Source of the DNA: Bacteroidales bacterium
GTDB lineage: Bacteria > Bacteroidota > Bacteroidia > Bacteroidales > UBA932
Length of the DNA stretch: 64,000 nt
Reading direction: 5' to 3'
Assembly (NCBI GenBank): GCA_017428245.1
Contig: JAFRRF010000023.1
Span: 1-64,000, forward strand
This document shows, piece after piece, positions 43,903 to 53,750 of the stretch. Every line of letters begins with the position of its first letter. The first letter of the stretch is position 1. The notes below the pieces were generated by a model that was not told the DNA's origin, ran no database searches, and saw only the letters and a list, made by a program, of their open reading frames with translations. A program made the translations under genes and the position numbers.

Positions 43903-45960
43903 TTAAAAAAATCTTGCGCGGTTGTCTTTAATCTCTGCCTCATTGGCAATTACGTTTTGCAAGACATTGGAGTGATACGACGCCTTGCGCGCCAGTTGCG
44001 TGGCGGCGTCGGCATCGGAGAAGAAGTTGCCGGCCGTACGGTTCATCACTTCGAACACATACACACCGATAGTACCTCCCACCGTATAGAGTTTTCCTTC
44101 GTCGGCCGCGGCGACGGCGCCGACCAGGGCGGGATCGGTCTGGTTATACTGGATGGAGCCGAACGAAAGGCCCGGATAATGGCTCACCGTCGTGCCGAGT
44201 TTCTCGGCCACCTGTTCGAGCGAAGTCAAGCCGGCGATCTGGCCCTTGACCTCCTCCAGCTTGTTCTGCACGGATTTCCGGGCAGAAAGCACGGTTTTGA
44301 TCTGCGGCGCCATGTCGCGGATGTCGGCATAACCTTCCTTGCGGACCTTCGTCACGGCCGTGACGAAATAATATTTGTTGTCCACCGTTTTGAGGTCGGA
44401 CACATCGCCCTCTTTTGTTTTCTTGTCGAAAACCCAGTACACCACTTCCCGTGCGTTGTCGGCCGGACCGAGACGGCGCGCCGACTGTACCATATTGTTC
44501 ACGGGAATCACAGGGAGATCCTGTTCCTGGGCGATTTTCTTGAAATTCTCATATTTGCCGTCGCACGCATCGGCGAACTCCACGGCCTTCATCTGGAAGT
44601 CGCGGTAGGTATCGTCGGACGGCAGGACGTTCTTGACCAGCGTTGCGAGCTGGACTTTCTTCACGGCTTTCGTCCGCTCGGGGACATAGAGCACGAAGAT
44701 CACCTGGTTCAGGGGATCCTTGACCTTGAACGCACGCTGCGGCGCATCGAACACGCCATCGAAACCGGTCATGTTGTTCGAGAGAACGATATCCTGCGTC
44801 AGCCAGCCCATTTCGTTGAAGGCACTCAAATCGACTTTCTTCTGCTGTTCGGCGACAAAGGCGTCGGCGTCGCTTTCCTGTGTGAGCGGATATACCTTAT
44901 AATATACACGTGCCGAATCGGACATGGTGCGTACGTCGGCTACGCGTGCGGCAGCATAACGGTTCTCATCGGAAATCACCGGGCTGGTGGTGCCGAGCGG
45001 CTCGTGGAAAGCGGTCTGCTGGAATTCCGGCGTGACGGCAAGCTGGTCTTCCGTAAAGTAATACGGATTCCACTTGCTGTCGGAATGAAGCGTGATGAAA
45101 CTCTTGAGGTTGTCGGACGTACGGAATTCTTCGAGGAGTCCGTCGAATTCCTCGCGCGTGTCGGCGAAATCCTGCGATGAAGGAACCACTTCCCACATAA
45201 CGTATTCGATGTCGCGGTTGGCGGGCTGATTGTACTGTTCCTTGTGCTCGTTGTAGTAGCGGCGGATCTCTTCGGAAGAGACGGTGACCGTGCTGTCATT
45301 GCCGAGCGGCATGGAGACGAACACATAGTCCACATCAGCCGTGGTGTTGCTTTCGGCAATCATCCGGGCTTTCTCCAGGTCGGTCAGGAAATCGCTCTTC
45401 TCGAGAAGCGATCCGTATTTGGCGTAGAGCTGATTGCGATAGACGCTCTCTTCGAGGAACGACCAGTAGGCGGCCGCCTGGCCTGATTTGTCGGAGTCGA
45501 TCGACTGGACGAAATTGACAAGGGCCTCACGGCTGAAAGCGCCGTTGCCGTCGGTGAACATACCCTGCTGGAGAAGTACCGGGGAGATGTTGTTTCCCTT
45601 GGTGATGTCCATCATTTCCTCTTCGCCCACCGCCAGTCCGGCATCGGTGGCCTTCGGAATGAAGACCTGGTTATCGAAAATAGACTGCCAGGCTGCGTCA
45701 CGCAGCTGGGCCTGGGCTTCTTCCGAGGAGGGGTTCTGTCCCATCAACTTGGCAATCTCGGTGTAGTTGCCCAATTCGTCGTAATACTCTTTGTAGGTAA
45801 TGGATTTGCCATTCATCGTTCCGACTTTATTGTCGGAGGAAAAACGATCGGCAGCCGACCGAAGTGTCTGAGGATCAAGGATGAACGACAATAAGGCCAG
45901 CGCTACGAGAACGGTGATCAAAATTCCGAATTTGACGCGAATCTTCTCTAATACCGCCAT
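43903..45960 (-). CDS. ppiD: PpiD-like periplasmic folding factor (SurA/parvulin family)
   Basis: The 685-residue protein has one N-terminal membrane anchor (FGILITVLVALALLSFIL, residues 12-29) and the SurA-like N-domain (VGTMNGKSITYKEYYDELGNY). Two or more parvulin-like segments follow in the central and C-terminal parts. PpiD proteins sit in the inner membrane facing the periplasm and help fold proteins emerging from SecYEG. In Bacteroidota the gene commonly follows lptC, as here, but with its own promoter box 66 bp upstream. Catalytic prolyl isomerase residues are not obvious, as in many PpiD proteins. Confidence 0.9.
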   Translation of the reverse strand: MAVLEKIRVKFGILITVLVALALLSFILDPQTLRSAADRFSSDNKVGTMNGKSITYKEYYDELGNYTEIAKLMGQNPSSEEAQAQLRDAAWQSIFDNQVFIPKATDAGLAVGEEEMMDITKGNNISPVLLQQGMFTDGNGAFSREALVNFVQSIDSDKSGQAAAYWSFLEESVYRNQLYAKYGSLLEKSDFLTDLEKARMIAESNTTADVDYVFVSMPLGNDSTVTVSSEEIRRYYNEHKEQYNQPANRDIEYVMWEVVPSSQDFADTREEFDGLLEEFRTSDNLKSFITLHSDSKWNPYYFTEDQLAVTPEFQQTAFHEPLGTTSPVISDENRYAAARVADVRTMSDSARVYYKVYPLTQESDADAFVAEQQKKVDLSAFNEMGWLTQDIVLSNNMTGFDGVFDAPQRAFKVKDPLNQVIFVLYVPERTKAVKKVQLATLVKNVLPSDDTYRDFQMKAVEFADACDGKYENFKKIAQEQDLPVIPVNNMVQSARRLGPADNAREVVYWVFDKKTKEGDVSDLKTVDNKYYFVTAVTKVRKEGYADIRDMAPQIKTVLSARKSVQNKLEEVKGQIAGLTSLEQVAEKLGTTVSHYPGLSFGSIQYNQTDPALVGAVAAADEGKLYTVGGTIGVYVFEVMNRTAGNFFSDADAATQLARKASYHSNVLQNVIANEAEIKDNRARFF

Positions 45961-46025
45961 TTCAGTTTAGTTTTAGTTATTAATTTTTGTGTGTTATTTG
46001 CATACGGGCCCTCGCGGGCAGGGTG

Positions 46026-46033
46026 CAAAAGTA
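46026..46033 (-). promoter_or_regulatory. -7 box of ppiD
   Basis: CAAAAGTA reads TACTTTTG on the minus strand, 65 nt upstream of the ppiD ATG. A GGGCCC-TCG-CGGGC dyad lies between the box and the gene. Confidence 0.5.
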
Positions 46034-46108
46034 CACAAAAATCAGATAATAGATGCAAAAAGGGGGTAAAACGTTGAGTGACGAAATGAAAAAAAAAGAA
46101 TTTTTTTT

Positions 46109-46735
46109 CTATTTCCTCCTCGGTCCCATCTGATTGATGGTGTCGATGTACATATAGGTGGAATCGTGCTCCACCGCGTACGAATCGAACGGACGAAGGA
46201 TGACGGAGTTGCGGGCCCGCTCGTCCGAAGTCATCCCGAAACCCTGCATCAGGCCGCTCTCTGAGGCGAGCCGCACATAGCAGTCGGTATAAATCTGTTT
46301 TTCTTCTTTGTTCCAGTAGATGGTGTCCGTCTCCATCCGCTCGCCTTTGATGTGGTTGATCACCACCACGTCGCCGAAAGCGCTCCACGATTCCTCACCT
46401 TGCGTGGTGATATGTTTGGCCTGCTCGGCCGTGATCGTGGTCTCCAGCTGGCCGTCCTCCGTGTAGGCGTTCACGAAGAAACCGTCGGTATATAGCTCGT
46501 ATGTGTGCCGCACCGAATCCCTGACAAAATCGAAACGCTGCATCAGCGGCGCCTGCATCCGCATTTCAGCACCGCCTTTGTCGGTCTGCAGGACCTGCAT
46601 ATCGTGGACCACCTGGACGGGGGTCTGCTCGAAGTCGAAAGTGACGTTTTCAGGCTCACGGCACGATGACAACAGGATGGCCGCCGCAAAGGCGACGGCC
46701 ATCGGGATGCATCGGATATGAAAGCCCGTCTTCAA
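46109..46735 (-). CDS. lptC: LPS export protein LptC
   Basis: The start is probably the TTG at 46735, which gives a positively charged leader and lipobox (AAAILLSSC, Cys25); it abuts the TAA of the upstream TPR gene. An ATG at 46702 would remove the charged residues. The protein has 208 residues with the LptC/OstA-type beta-jellyroll: QAPLMQRFDFVRDS, ELYTDGFFVNAYTEDGQLETTITA, AKHITTQGEESWSAFGDVVV, IYWNKEEKQIYTD. It links the inner-membrane LptBFG complex to the periplasmic bridge in lipopolysaccharide transport. Lipoprotein forms of LptC are normal in this phylum. Confidence 0.9.
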   Translation of the reverse strand: MKTGFHIRCIPMAVAFAAAILLSSCREPENVTFDFEQTPVQVVHDMQVLQTDKGGAEMRMQAPLMQRFDFVRDSVRHTYELYTDGFFVNAYTEDGQLETTITAEQAKHITTQGEESWSAFGDVVVINHIKGERMETDTIYWNKEEKQIYTDCYVRLASESGLMQGFGMTSDERARNSVILRPFDSYAVEHDSTYMYIDTINQMGPRRK

Positions 46736-48049
46736 TTATTTGTTGGTACGGACCGTGGTACGCTCGGTCATTCCGCCGCAGCTGACGGTATAGCCCTGTC
46801 CGTCGGTGATGTCGAGGAAGAAGGCGTCTTCCGTCTTCGGGAAATAGCGACGGTACTGCGCGGCCAGGCTGTTAGCTTCGTCGGCCACCGAAGGATCGAT
46901 GGACGCGGCACGCTGCAGATAGTCGACGGCCACCCAGAAGTGGGCGCGGCTTTCAACTTCGTTGCCGCCGCATTTCTGGGAGCCCCAGATGGTGCCGATC
47001 AGCAGATATGCCTTGCCTTTGTAGGCATCGTTGATTTCAGCGGCTTCTTTGGCCTTGGCTACGGCAGAAGCGGTCTTGCCGCATTTCTTGAAGTAATAGG
47101 TTGCCAACTCGAAGGTGTAATCGGCCTTCGTGTTCACATCCTCGGGGTTCAGCAGGCTGATGGCACGCTCAAGTGCCTCGGCGGCTTTGGTGTTCTCATC
47201 TCTCGAAGAGTAGAGGCGATAGAGGCCGTACACGGAGCTGGCGGTCGGGTTGATCTCGTTGAGCGCGACGATAGCCTTGAGGAAGAGGTCGGTGTTCATG
47301 CACTCGCTGCGGGAGAGCATATAGACCATATTGGTCAGCAGCGCCTCGTCGGTCGGATTGGCTTCGAAACGCGGAGTATAGAGCGCCACCAGATTGTCGC
47401 AGGAAGCCACGCCGCTGTCGATAAGCAGGCTCTCGACGTCCTGCTTGGCTCCGCGGTATTGCGGGTCGTTGCTCGAATCGATCTTGTCGTCGAGATAACC
47501 GGAGATCTTGGTGTAGTTGTTCATCACGCCCTCCGGATCGAGCTTCTGGTTGCGGTACATTTCGACGGCCGATTTCATCTGGGACACGAAGACCACCGGG
47601 CTGGCATCGCCCTTGATTTTATCGAGCACCTCGGTCAGGTACTTGTATTGCGCCTCATAGTCGGCGTCGTAGTAGTTGACTACGTCGATGGCTTTGTTGT
47701 CGAGGCTCTTGATGGCGTTCTTCGGATAATACTGCGCACGCAGGTCGTTGAGCATCAGCAGCGTATCGACCAGTTCCCTGTAACGCACGGGATCCTTCCT
47801 GTTCTGGTTGATCTCGTAGCGGATGATCTTCTGGCCGTTGATGAACATATTCTGGCTCACCGTGGGCGGGCAGTGCGTGAACGCGTTGCGCCAGTAAGGG
47901 GCGGCTTCGCTCAGGTTGTTCTGCTTGACGAGTTCGGAATAATAGGAAAGATACTTCACGCACTCGGCGCTGTCTTTACCATAACGTCCCTGGGCAAACG
48001 CCGGAACGGCGAGGACCAGAGTCAGGAAAATGATGGCTAACTTTTTCAT
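46736..48049 (-). CDS. Secreted TPR-repeat protein
   Basis: The 437-residue protein has a signal peptide (VLAVPAFAQ, to residue 20) and a solenoid of tetratricopeptide-like helices. Examples are NNLSEAAPYWRNAF, TKAAEALERAISLLNPED and SRAHFWVAVDYLQRAASIDPS. It is conserved between an FadL-like barrel gene and lptC in Bacteroidales, which suggests an envelope assembly role; the exact function is unknown. It has its own promoter box at 48072-48079. Confidence 0.85.
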   Translation of the reverse strand: MKKLAIIFLTLVLAVPAFAQGRYGKDSAECVKYLSYYSELVKQNNLSEAAPYWRNAFTHCPPTVSQNMFINGQKIIRYEINQNRKDPVRYRELVDTLLMLNDLRAQYYPKNAIKSLDNKAIDVVNYYDADYEAQYKYLTEVLDKIKGDASPVVFVSQMKSAVEMYRNQKLDPEGVMNNYTKISGYLDDKIDSSNDPQYRGAKQDVESLLIDSGVASCDNLVALYTPRFEANPTDEALLTNMVYMLSRSECMNTDLFLKAIVALNEINPTASSVYGLYRLYSSRDENTKAAEALERAISLLNPEDVNTKADYTFELATYYFKKCGKTASAVAKAKEAAEINDAYKGKAYLLIGTIWGSQKCGGNEVESRAHFWVAVDYLQRAASIDPSVADEANSLAAQYRRYFPKTEDAFFLDITDGQGYTVSCGGMTERTTVRTNK

Positions 48050-48071
48050 ATCTGCTTGCGTTTAGTAGTGA

Positions 48072-48079
48072 CAAATTTA
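48072..48079 (-). promoter_or_regulatory. -7 box of the TPR-lptC pair
   Basis: CAAATTTA reads TAAATTTG on the minus strand, 22 nt upstream of the TPR ATG. Confidence 0.55.
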
Positions 48080-48086
48080 GCAAAAA

Positions 48087-49427
48087 TCAGTTGTATAGTA
48101 CGGGGATGAACCAAATATCGTGCAAATTGAATGAAATCGTGAATAAAAAATAACGTTCCCGGATCAGATTGCTGTCGAGCGTGCCCCGCTGGCCGAGTTC
48201 CAGGCCCACGTTGATGCTGTTGTAATAGCGGAAAACCGGGATGCCGACACCCAGCGTCACGCCGGTCGAAACAATCGACTGCCCGTTGAGCGAGAAATAA
48301 GCCTGCTCGCGGTATGCACCCGCCCGGTAAGTAAGCCGGCGCATCCAGTGCCTTACATCGAAGCGGTTGGGGGTCACTTCGAAGCCCGCCCGGAAATTCT
48401 GCGCCACGCCCGTGCTGAAATCGACGGACGGATATCCGTCGAAGGTCAGGCCGGTCCAGTCCTGCCGCGTATAGTCGAACCCGAACATCCAGCGCTCTGC
48501 AGAACGCAGGGTGAAGCCCACGCCAAGTTCAGCCGGAATGCGGTAATTCTCGAGGGAAGCCGCGTTGAAGCGGATGGTGTCGGTGGCGGCCGACGTCTCG
48601 CCGAAGGCATACTGCGTTTCGCTGCCGCGAAGTTTCGTGTCGAAACCGTAGGTCACGCCCAAAGTCGCCGAAAGCGCACGGGAGAAAGGCTGCGTGTACT
48701 GCATTCCCAACTTGCCGCCGAAGCAACTCACGTTGTAACGCCAGCCCGTTTCGATGGAACGGTAGGAGGAACTGGTGGTGAAAGTGGCCGACGACCAGCG
48801 GTTGATCTTGCCGAAATAATAATCCAGGTCGGCACCCAGGCTCAGCCGGTTCCACAGCGTCACACCGGCGCCCAGCACAGCCTGATAAAGACCGCCTGCA
48901 CCACCTTTGTTGTAACGGATGTCGCCCACGTCGGCAATCAGCGTTTCCGACGTCTCGTCCGCACGGAAATTATAAGAAACTGTGCTGTAAGGCATCACCC
49001 CCAGTTTGAAAGCACCTTTTCCCCCGATGGGCAGGGTTGCCGCGATGTGATGCATATTGAACACATTATTGGCCGACTTGAGAACGCCCGTGGCCGTTTC
49101 GCTCAACGAAGTGGCAGCGTTTCCCTGATACAGGACGTTGCGGTTCTCGAGACCGAAATCCATCATGAAGGATTTGGCCTCACGCGCCGTCACGGCAGCG
49201 GGATTGAGCAGGTTGATGTAGCGCACGTTGCGGTCGCCGATGCCCATTCCGCCCATCGACAGGCTGTACGACGTGCCCAGACGGACCGGGTCGCCGAAAC
49301 CGTAGAGGGAATAAGGAGAATAGCCGTTGCCGGCCACCACGTCGTCCTGCGCCGCCGCCTGTTGCCAGAATCCCGGAAACAGGAGCGCTGCAAGGACCGC
49401 AAGAAGGAACGCTTTCTTTTTCGCCAT
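48087..49427 (-). CDS. FadL/OmpP1-like outer-membrane barrel
   Basis: From the ATG at 49427 this encodes 446 residues with a signal peptide ending QQAAAQ. The early NGYSPYSLYGFGDP block, the SMGGMGIGD and NLLNPAA segment and the series of amphipathic strands match the Bacteroidota branch of the FadL/OmpP1/TodX transporters. These import hydrophobic molecules across the outer membrane. The substrate is unknown. The promoter box is at 49457-49464. Confidence 0.82.
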   Translation of the reverse strand: MAKKKAFLLAVLAALLFPGFWQQAAAQDDVVAGNGYSPYSLYGFGDPVRLGTSYSLSMGGMGIGDRNVRYINLLNPAAVTAREAKSFMMDFGLENRNVLYQGNAATSLSETATGVLKSANNVFNMHHIAATLPIGGKGAFKLGVMPYSTVSYNFRADETSETLIADVGDIRYNKGGAGGLYQAVLGAGVTLWNRLSLGADLDYYFGKINRWSSATFTTSSSYRSIETGWRYNVSCFGGKLGMQYTQPFSRALSATLGVTYGFDTKLRGSETQYAFGETSAATDTIRFNAASLENYRIPAELGVGFTLRSAERWMFGFDYTRQDWTGLTFDGYPSVDFSTGVAQNFRAGFEVTPNRFDVRHWMRRLTYRAGAYREQAYFSLNGQSIVSTGVTLGVGIPVFRYYNSINVGLELGQRGTLDSNLIRERYFLFTISFNLHDIWFIPVLYN

Positions 49428-49456
49428 AGATCTCAATGCGTGCTGCGTATGAATTG

Positions 49457-49464
49457 CAAATGTA
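49457..49464 (-). promoter_or_regulatory. -7 box of the FadL-like gene
   Basis: CAAATGTA reads TACATTTG on the minus strand, 29 nt upstream of the ATG at 49427. Confidence 0.5.
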
Positions 49465-49479
49465 GCAAAAAATCAAAGA

Positions 49480-52400
49480 TTATACCAAAAAGGATGCGAG
49501 AACCTTGGCCGCAGCCTGCACGGAACCCACATCCTGGACTTTGAAATGCAGCTTCCCCGCCGTCTCGAGCAGGCTGATTCCCTTCTTCTGCAGGGCGATC
49601 CGCTGAAGGATGCGGTCGAAGTCTTCCGACTGGAAGAACGGGTGGTTGCGCTCGGCGATGAACCAGGCCGACATCGTGCCGCCCTTGAGGACGATGCGCT
49701 CGATGCCCAGTTTCCCGGCCGTCATCCGCAGCCGCACCACGTCGATGAGTTCGAGCACCGGCGTGGGAATCGGGGAACCGAAGCGGTCGGCCAGGTTGGC
49801 CGTGAAGCGCTTGAGCAGGTCTTCCGACTTGATGCCGTCGAGTTCCTTGTAAAGCCTTATTTTCTCAGACGGTACGTTGACATACCAGTCGGGAATCATA
49901 ATCTCAAGATCCGTATCGACCTGTGTGTCCAGTTCATAGGCGAAATGTACGGGAGCCTCTTCCGCGGCGGGGCGCGTAAGCGCCAGTTCGTTCATCGCTT
50001 CCCTGAGAATACGCATATAGGTCTCGAATCCCATCTCGGCCATAAAGCCCGACTGCTCCGCACCGAGCAGGTTGCCCGCGCCGCGGATGTCGAGATCCTG
50101 CATCGCGATGTTGAAGCCGCTGCCCAGGTCGCTGAAGGCTTCCAGTGCCCGGATACGGCGCCGTGCATCGTCGGTGAGTTTCTCCTCTTCCGGAACGATG
50201 AGATAACAGTAAGCCTTTACATTGCTGCGGCCCACGCGACCCCGGAGCTGGTGCAGGTCGCTCAGTCCGAAACGGTGCGCCCGGTCCACGATCATCGTGT
50301 TGGCGTTGGGTATGTCGATGCCGTTTTCGATGATGGTGGTCGAAAGCAGGATATCGTAGTCGCCGGCAATGAACTGCAGCACCTTTGTTTCCAGTTCGCG
50401 TGCCTCCATCTGGCCGTGGGCCACGCAGATTTCGGCCCTGGGACAGATTCGGTGCAGCATATCGCGCACCTGGAAGATATCGTCCACGCGGTTGTGCACA
50501 TAATACACCTGTCCGCCGCGTTCTATCTCCCTGTTAAGGATATCTGCGATGTATTCCTCGTCGAACAGGATGACTTCCGTGGTTACGGGAATGCGGTTTG
50601 GCGGCGGCGTGTTGATGATTGACAGGTCACGGGCGCCCAGCAGCGAGAACTGCAGGGTGCGGGGAATCGGCGTGGCGGTGAGGGTGAGCGTATCGACCGA
50701 TGTCTTCATCTGCCGTATCTTTTCTTTGGCCGCGACGCCGAATTTCTGTTCCTCGTCGATTACGAGCAGACCCAGGTCCTTGAATTTGAGACTGCTGTTG
50801 AGGATACGGTGCGTTCCTATCAGTATATCGATTTTTCCGGCGGACACTTTTTCGCCGATCTCCCTGACTTCTTTCGCCGTGCGGAGCCGACTGATATAAT
50901 CGACCGTAACCGGAAAATCCTTGAGCCGCTCCTTGAAAGTCTGATAATGCTGCAGCGCCAGGATGGTGGTAGGCACCAGTACGGCTGTCTGCTTGCCGTC
51001 GCACGCCGCCTTGAACGCCGCCCGTACGGCAATTTCCGTCTTGCCGAAACCTACGTCCCCGCAGATCAGGCGGTCCATCGGATGCAGACTCTCCATATCG
51101 GCCTTGACGGCTTCCGTGGCCGTGGCCTGGTCGGGGGTATCCTCGAACATAAAGGAAGATTCGAGTTCCTGCTGCAGGTAACTGTCCGACGAGAAAGCGA
51201 AGCCGCGGGCCTGATGACGTTCCGAATACAGACGGATGAGATCTTCCGCAATATCCTTGACCTTGGCCTTAGCCGAGCGCTTGAGATTGTCCCAGGCCTT
51301 GCTGCCGAGCCTGTAGATTTTCGGCGCCTCGCCGTCGCGCGACTTGAATTTCGCGATACGGTGCAGCGAATGGATCGAAACGAACACCACGTCGCCGCCG
51401 GCATAGACGAGTTTGACCGCTTCCTGCTGGCGACCGTTCATATTGGTTTTTACCAGACCCCCGTACTGCCCTACCCCGTGATCGATGTGCACGATGTAAT
51501 CCCCCGGCCGAAGGGCGTTCAGATCGTTGATCGTCATCCGGTCGGAACGTTCCACCTGGCGGCGGACCGTTAGTTTGTGGTAGCGCTGGAAAATCTGATG
51601 GTCGGTGTAATAACAGTTTTTCGATGCTTTGTCTATGTATCCCTCGTGCAGCGATACAGGCAGGAAGGCAGGCTTTATGTTGCGCAGAATCTCTTTCAGT
51701 CGCCGGGTCTGGCTTTCATTAGGTGAAAGGATCGTGACCGTGTAGCCTGCAATCTGCTTTTTGACGATATCCTCAGCCAGCAGTTCGAAATTCTTGGCGA
51801 AAACGGGTTGCGGAAGGATATCGGGATCGTCCTGCCTGAGTATGTCGTCGCGCAGGTCCCATATCGTGGCACCCGGCGGCAGGATATCCTGGAAACCGAC
51901 ATATTCCGCGGTTTCTCCTATTTCATCGAGATTCGGATAGATGGTTACTTCCGGCAACGGATCACCGATTGACAGCTGGTTGTCGGGATTGAAATGCCGG
52001 ATCGTCTCGATTTCGTCGCCGAAGAAATCAATGCGCAACGGTTGTTCATCGGCAAAGGAATAAATATCCACCAGGCTTCCGCGAAGTGCGAATTCACCGG
52101 GCATCGTCACAAAATCAACCTTGCGGAATCCTTCGCCGAAAAGGATTTCACTGATGGTTCCGTGCGACAGGGACTCCCCTTTCCGCAGCGTCAGAAGCGC
52201 CGCCCGGATCGATTTCGGACGCAGCACCTGCTCTTCGACGGCTTCCGTATATGTGACGACGATCGTCGAAGGTACCGGCTCCTTCCGCCATAATTCCTGT
52301 GACAGGACATAAGAACCGTTTTTCGGTACTTCCGGACTATTCTCCCAATGTGTGACAGCAGACAGGGCCGCCGTGCGCTGCAGCAGGGCCGTATTCTTTT

Positions 52401-52584
52401 TATATTCCGATTTCTCGCTGGTGGCCGGAAAGAAAAACAGGTTTTCCTGCAAAAAGAAATTGTCGAAATCGGAAGAAAGATAATAGGCGTGTTTCTTGTC
52501 GTCGGCAATCACGACGTGAAGCGCACCTTGCGGGGCGCGCTTCACGGCATTTGCGATATAGACTGCCTTGGAGGAAACGATCAT
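49480..52584 (-). CDS. mfd: Transcription-repair coupling factor Mfd
   Basis: Mfd removes RNA polymerase stalled at lesions and recruits UvrA. The 1,034 residues contain the UvrB-like N-terminal fold, the RNA-polymerase-interacting domain (DYIVHIDHGVGQYGGLVK), the RecG-like motor with Walker A GDVGFGKTEIAVRAAF and DEEQKFGV, and DLHQLRGRVGRSNVKAYCYL. It is about 100 residues shorter than the E. coli protein, mainly in the N-terminal half. The start at 52584 overlaps the C45 hydrolase stop by 4 bases, so the two are coupled. Confidence 0.96.
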   Translation of the reverse strand: MIVSSKAVYIANAVKRAPQGALHVVIADDKKHAYYLSSDFDNFFLQENLFFFPATSEKSEYKKNTALLQRTAALSAVTHWENSPEVPKNGSYVLSQELWRKEPVPSTIVVTYTEAVEEQVLRPKSIRAALLTLRKGESLSHGTISEILFGEGFRKVDFVTMPGEFALRGSLVDIYSFADEQPLRIDFFGDEIETIRHFNPDNQLSIGDPLPEVTIYPNLDEIGETAEYVGFQDILPPGATIWDLRDDILRQDDPDILPQPVFAKNFELLAEDIVKKQIAGYTVTILSPNESQTRRLKEILRNIKPAFLPVSLHEGYIDKASKNCYYTDHQIFQRYHKLTVRRQVERSDRMTINDLNALRPGDYIVHIDHGVGQYGGLVKTNMNGRQQEAVKLVYAGGDVVFVSIHSLHRIAKFKSRDGEAPKIYRLGSKAWDNLKRSAKAKVKDIAEDLIRLYSERHQARGFAFSSDSYLQQELESSFMFEDTPDQATATEAVKADMESLHPMDRLICGDVGFGKTEIAVRAAFKAACDGKQTAVLVPTTILALQHYQTFKERLKDFPVTVDYISRLRTAKEVREIGEKVSAGKIDILIGTHRILNSSLKFKDLGLLVIDEEQKFGVAAKEKIRQMKTSVDTLTLTATPIPRTLQFSLLGARDLSIINTPPPNRIPVTTEVILFDEEYIADILNREIERGGQVYYVHNRVDDIFQVRDMLHRICPRAEICVAHGQMEARELETKVLQFIAGDYDILLSTTIIENGIDIPNANTMIVDRAHRFGLSDLHQLRGRVGRSNVKAYCYLIVPEEEKLTDDARRRIRALEAFSDLGSGFNIAMQDLDIRGAGNLLGAEQSGFMAEMGFETYMRILREAMNELALTRPAAEEAPVHFAYELDTQVDTDLEIMIPDWYVNVPSEKIRLYKELDGIKSEDLLKRFTANLADRFGSPIPTPVLELIDVVRLRMTAGKLGIERIVLKGGTMSAWFIAERNHPFFQSEDFDRILQRIALQKKGISLLETAGKLHFKVQDVGSVQAAAKVLASFLV

Positions 52585-53750
52585 AGGATATACAGGAGCG
52601 GCAGGCTTTCCTTATCCAGATGTCCCTGTTTGTAGGAAACCTCCATCAGATAGTCCGCACGGATGAACATGCTTTCCTCCAGCGGTGCGAGTTCCTGCAT
52701 GAAATGGCGTGCGGCGGAATAATTGAAATAATTCTTGCCGTTTCCACGCTTGAGCGGGAAAACCTTCGCACGGCGCTCCAGCGCCTGGTTGCACATCACG
52801 CAATTATCGCTGTCGGCCTGTTTGAGCATATAGTCGGGCTGATCGGCACCTGCAGCGACAAACAAAGGAACGGCAGCTCCGCACGGCGGATAACCCAGAA
52901 TGGTCCACATTACCGTCAAATCGGGATTTTCACCGGGCTTGACACCTTTTACGACAATGGAAGCACTGGTGCTGCGACGGGGAATGAAATCCTGGTCCAC
53001 AAACCAGCCATTCGGTGCAATTTCCGGGTTCTTGTTGAGATCGATGCCCAACAGTGAATGGTAGAAACTGCGCGACAGGTTGTTGAAAATCCACTGCGGC
53101 GTGAATTCCACACCCTGGATCCATGCCCGGTGGATAATCTCATTGGCCGTGTTGTAGCGTACATAACCCATTCCGTCATCTTTCCGGCCTGTGTAGGAGT
53201 GATTGGTGTAAATCAGAAAACCTTCCGGAGCAATCTTCGGATCGTTCACGTCGATCTTTGTCCAGGTCGTATTGTTGACTTCATAATAAGCGGCACCGCC
53301 TTCCGCATCTATCACGCCGAAATTGGCTTCCACGCCACGGGGTTTCTTCATCTTGTCGAGCATCTTCTCGAAATCCGCCAGTGTCTTACAACTGCCCAGC
53401 GCCTGATACATCACAACGCCTTCCTGATCTTCGATTTCGGCAGCTTCGCTCTGCAGGTTATAGGAAGCGGTATTCATAATGGAAAAACCGGTTTCATTGG
53501 TGCCCGTCCATACTTCACCGTCCTGAACATCGCTATTGACCAGACCGATAAAACTATACTTACGGCCATTTCCCGACGGGAAGAATTCAATCCGGTTGTC
53601 GAGTTCACCCGTATCACGGTGCTTCCACAGGAGCGGACGTCCGTCGGGCGTGGATTTTCCGGTAAAGATGGCCGATGTACAGGCATCGGCCGGCAGGGTT
53701 GCGGAAAGTGCCAGCACCAGCAGCAAACTAAGAGAAAAGATCTTTTTCAT
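52581..53750 (-). CDS. Secreted C45-type Ntn hydrolase (acyltransferase/amidase)
   Basis: The 389-residue protein has a signal peptide ending at ADA and then Cys24 (CTSAIFTGK). The N-terminal Cys exposed by signal cleavage is the nucleophile expected of the penicillin-acylase-related Ntn family. Supporting motifs are [18 protein letters not shown] arginine loop, [17 protein letters not shown] and [17 protein letters not shown]. Family members hydrolyse bile-salt amides, acyl-homoserine lactones or peptides; the substrate here is unknown. The 5' end overlaps ruvB by 23 bases. Confidence 0.85.
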   Translation of the reverse strand: MKKIFSLSLLLVLALSATLPADACTSAIFTGKSTPDGRPLLWKHRDTGELDNRIEFFPSGNGRKYSFIGLVNSDVQDGEVWTGTNETGFSIMNTASYNLQSEAAEIEDQEGVVMYQALGSCKTLADFEKMLDKMKKPRGVEANFGVIDAEGGAAYYEVNNTTWTKIDVNDPKIAPEGFLIYTNHSYTGRKDDGMGYVRYNTANEIIHRAWIQGVEFTPQWIFNNLSRSFYHSLLGIDLNKNPEIAPNGWFVDQDFIPRRSTSASIVVKGVKPGENPDLTVMWTILGYPPCGAAVPLFVAAGADQPDYMLKQADSDNCVMCNQALERRAKVFPLKRGNGKNYFNYSAARHFMQELAPLEESMFIRADYLMEVSYKQGHLDKESLPLLYIL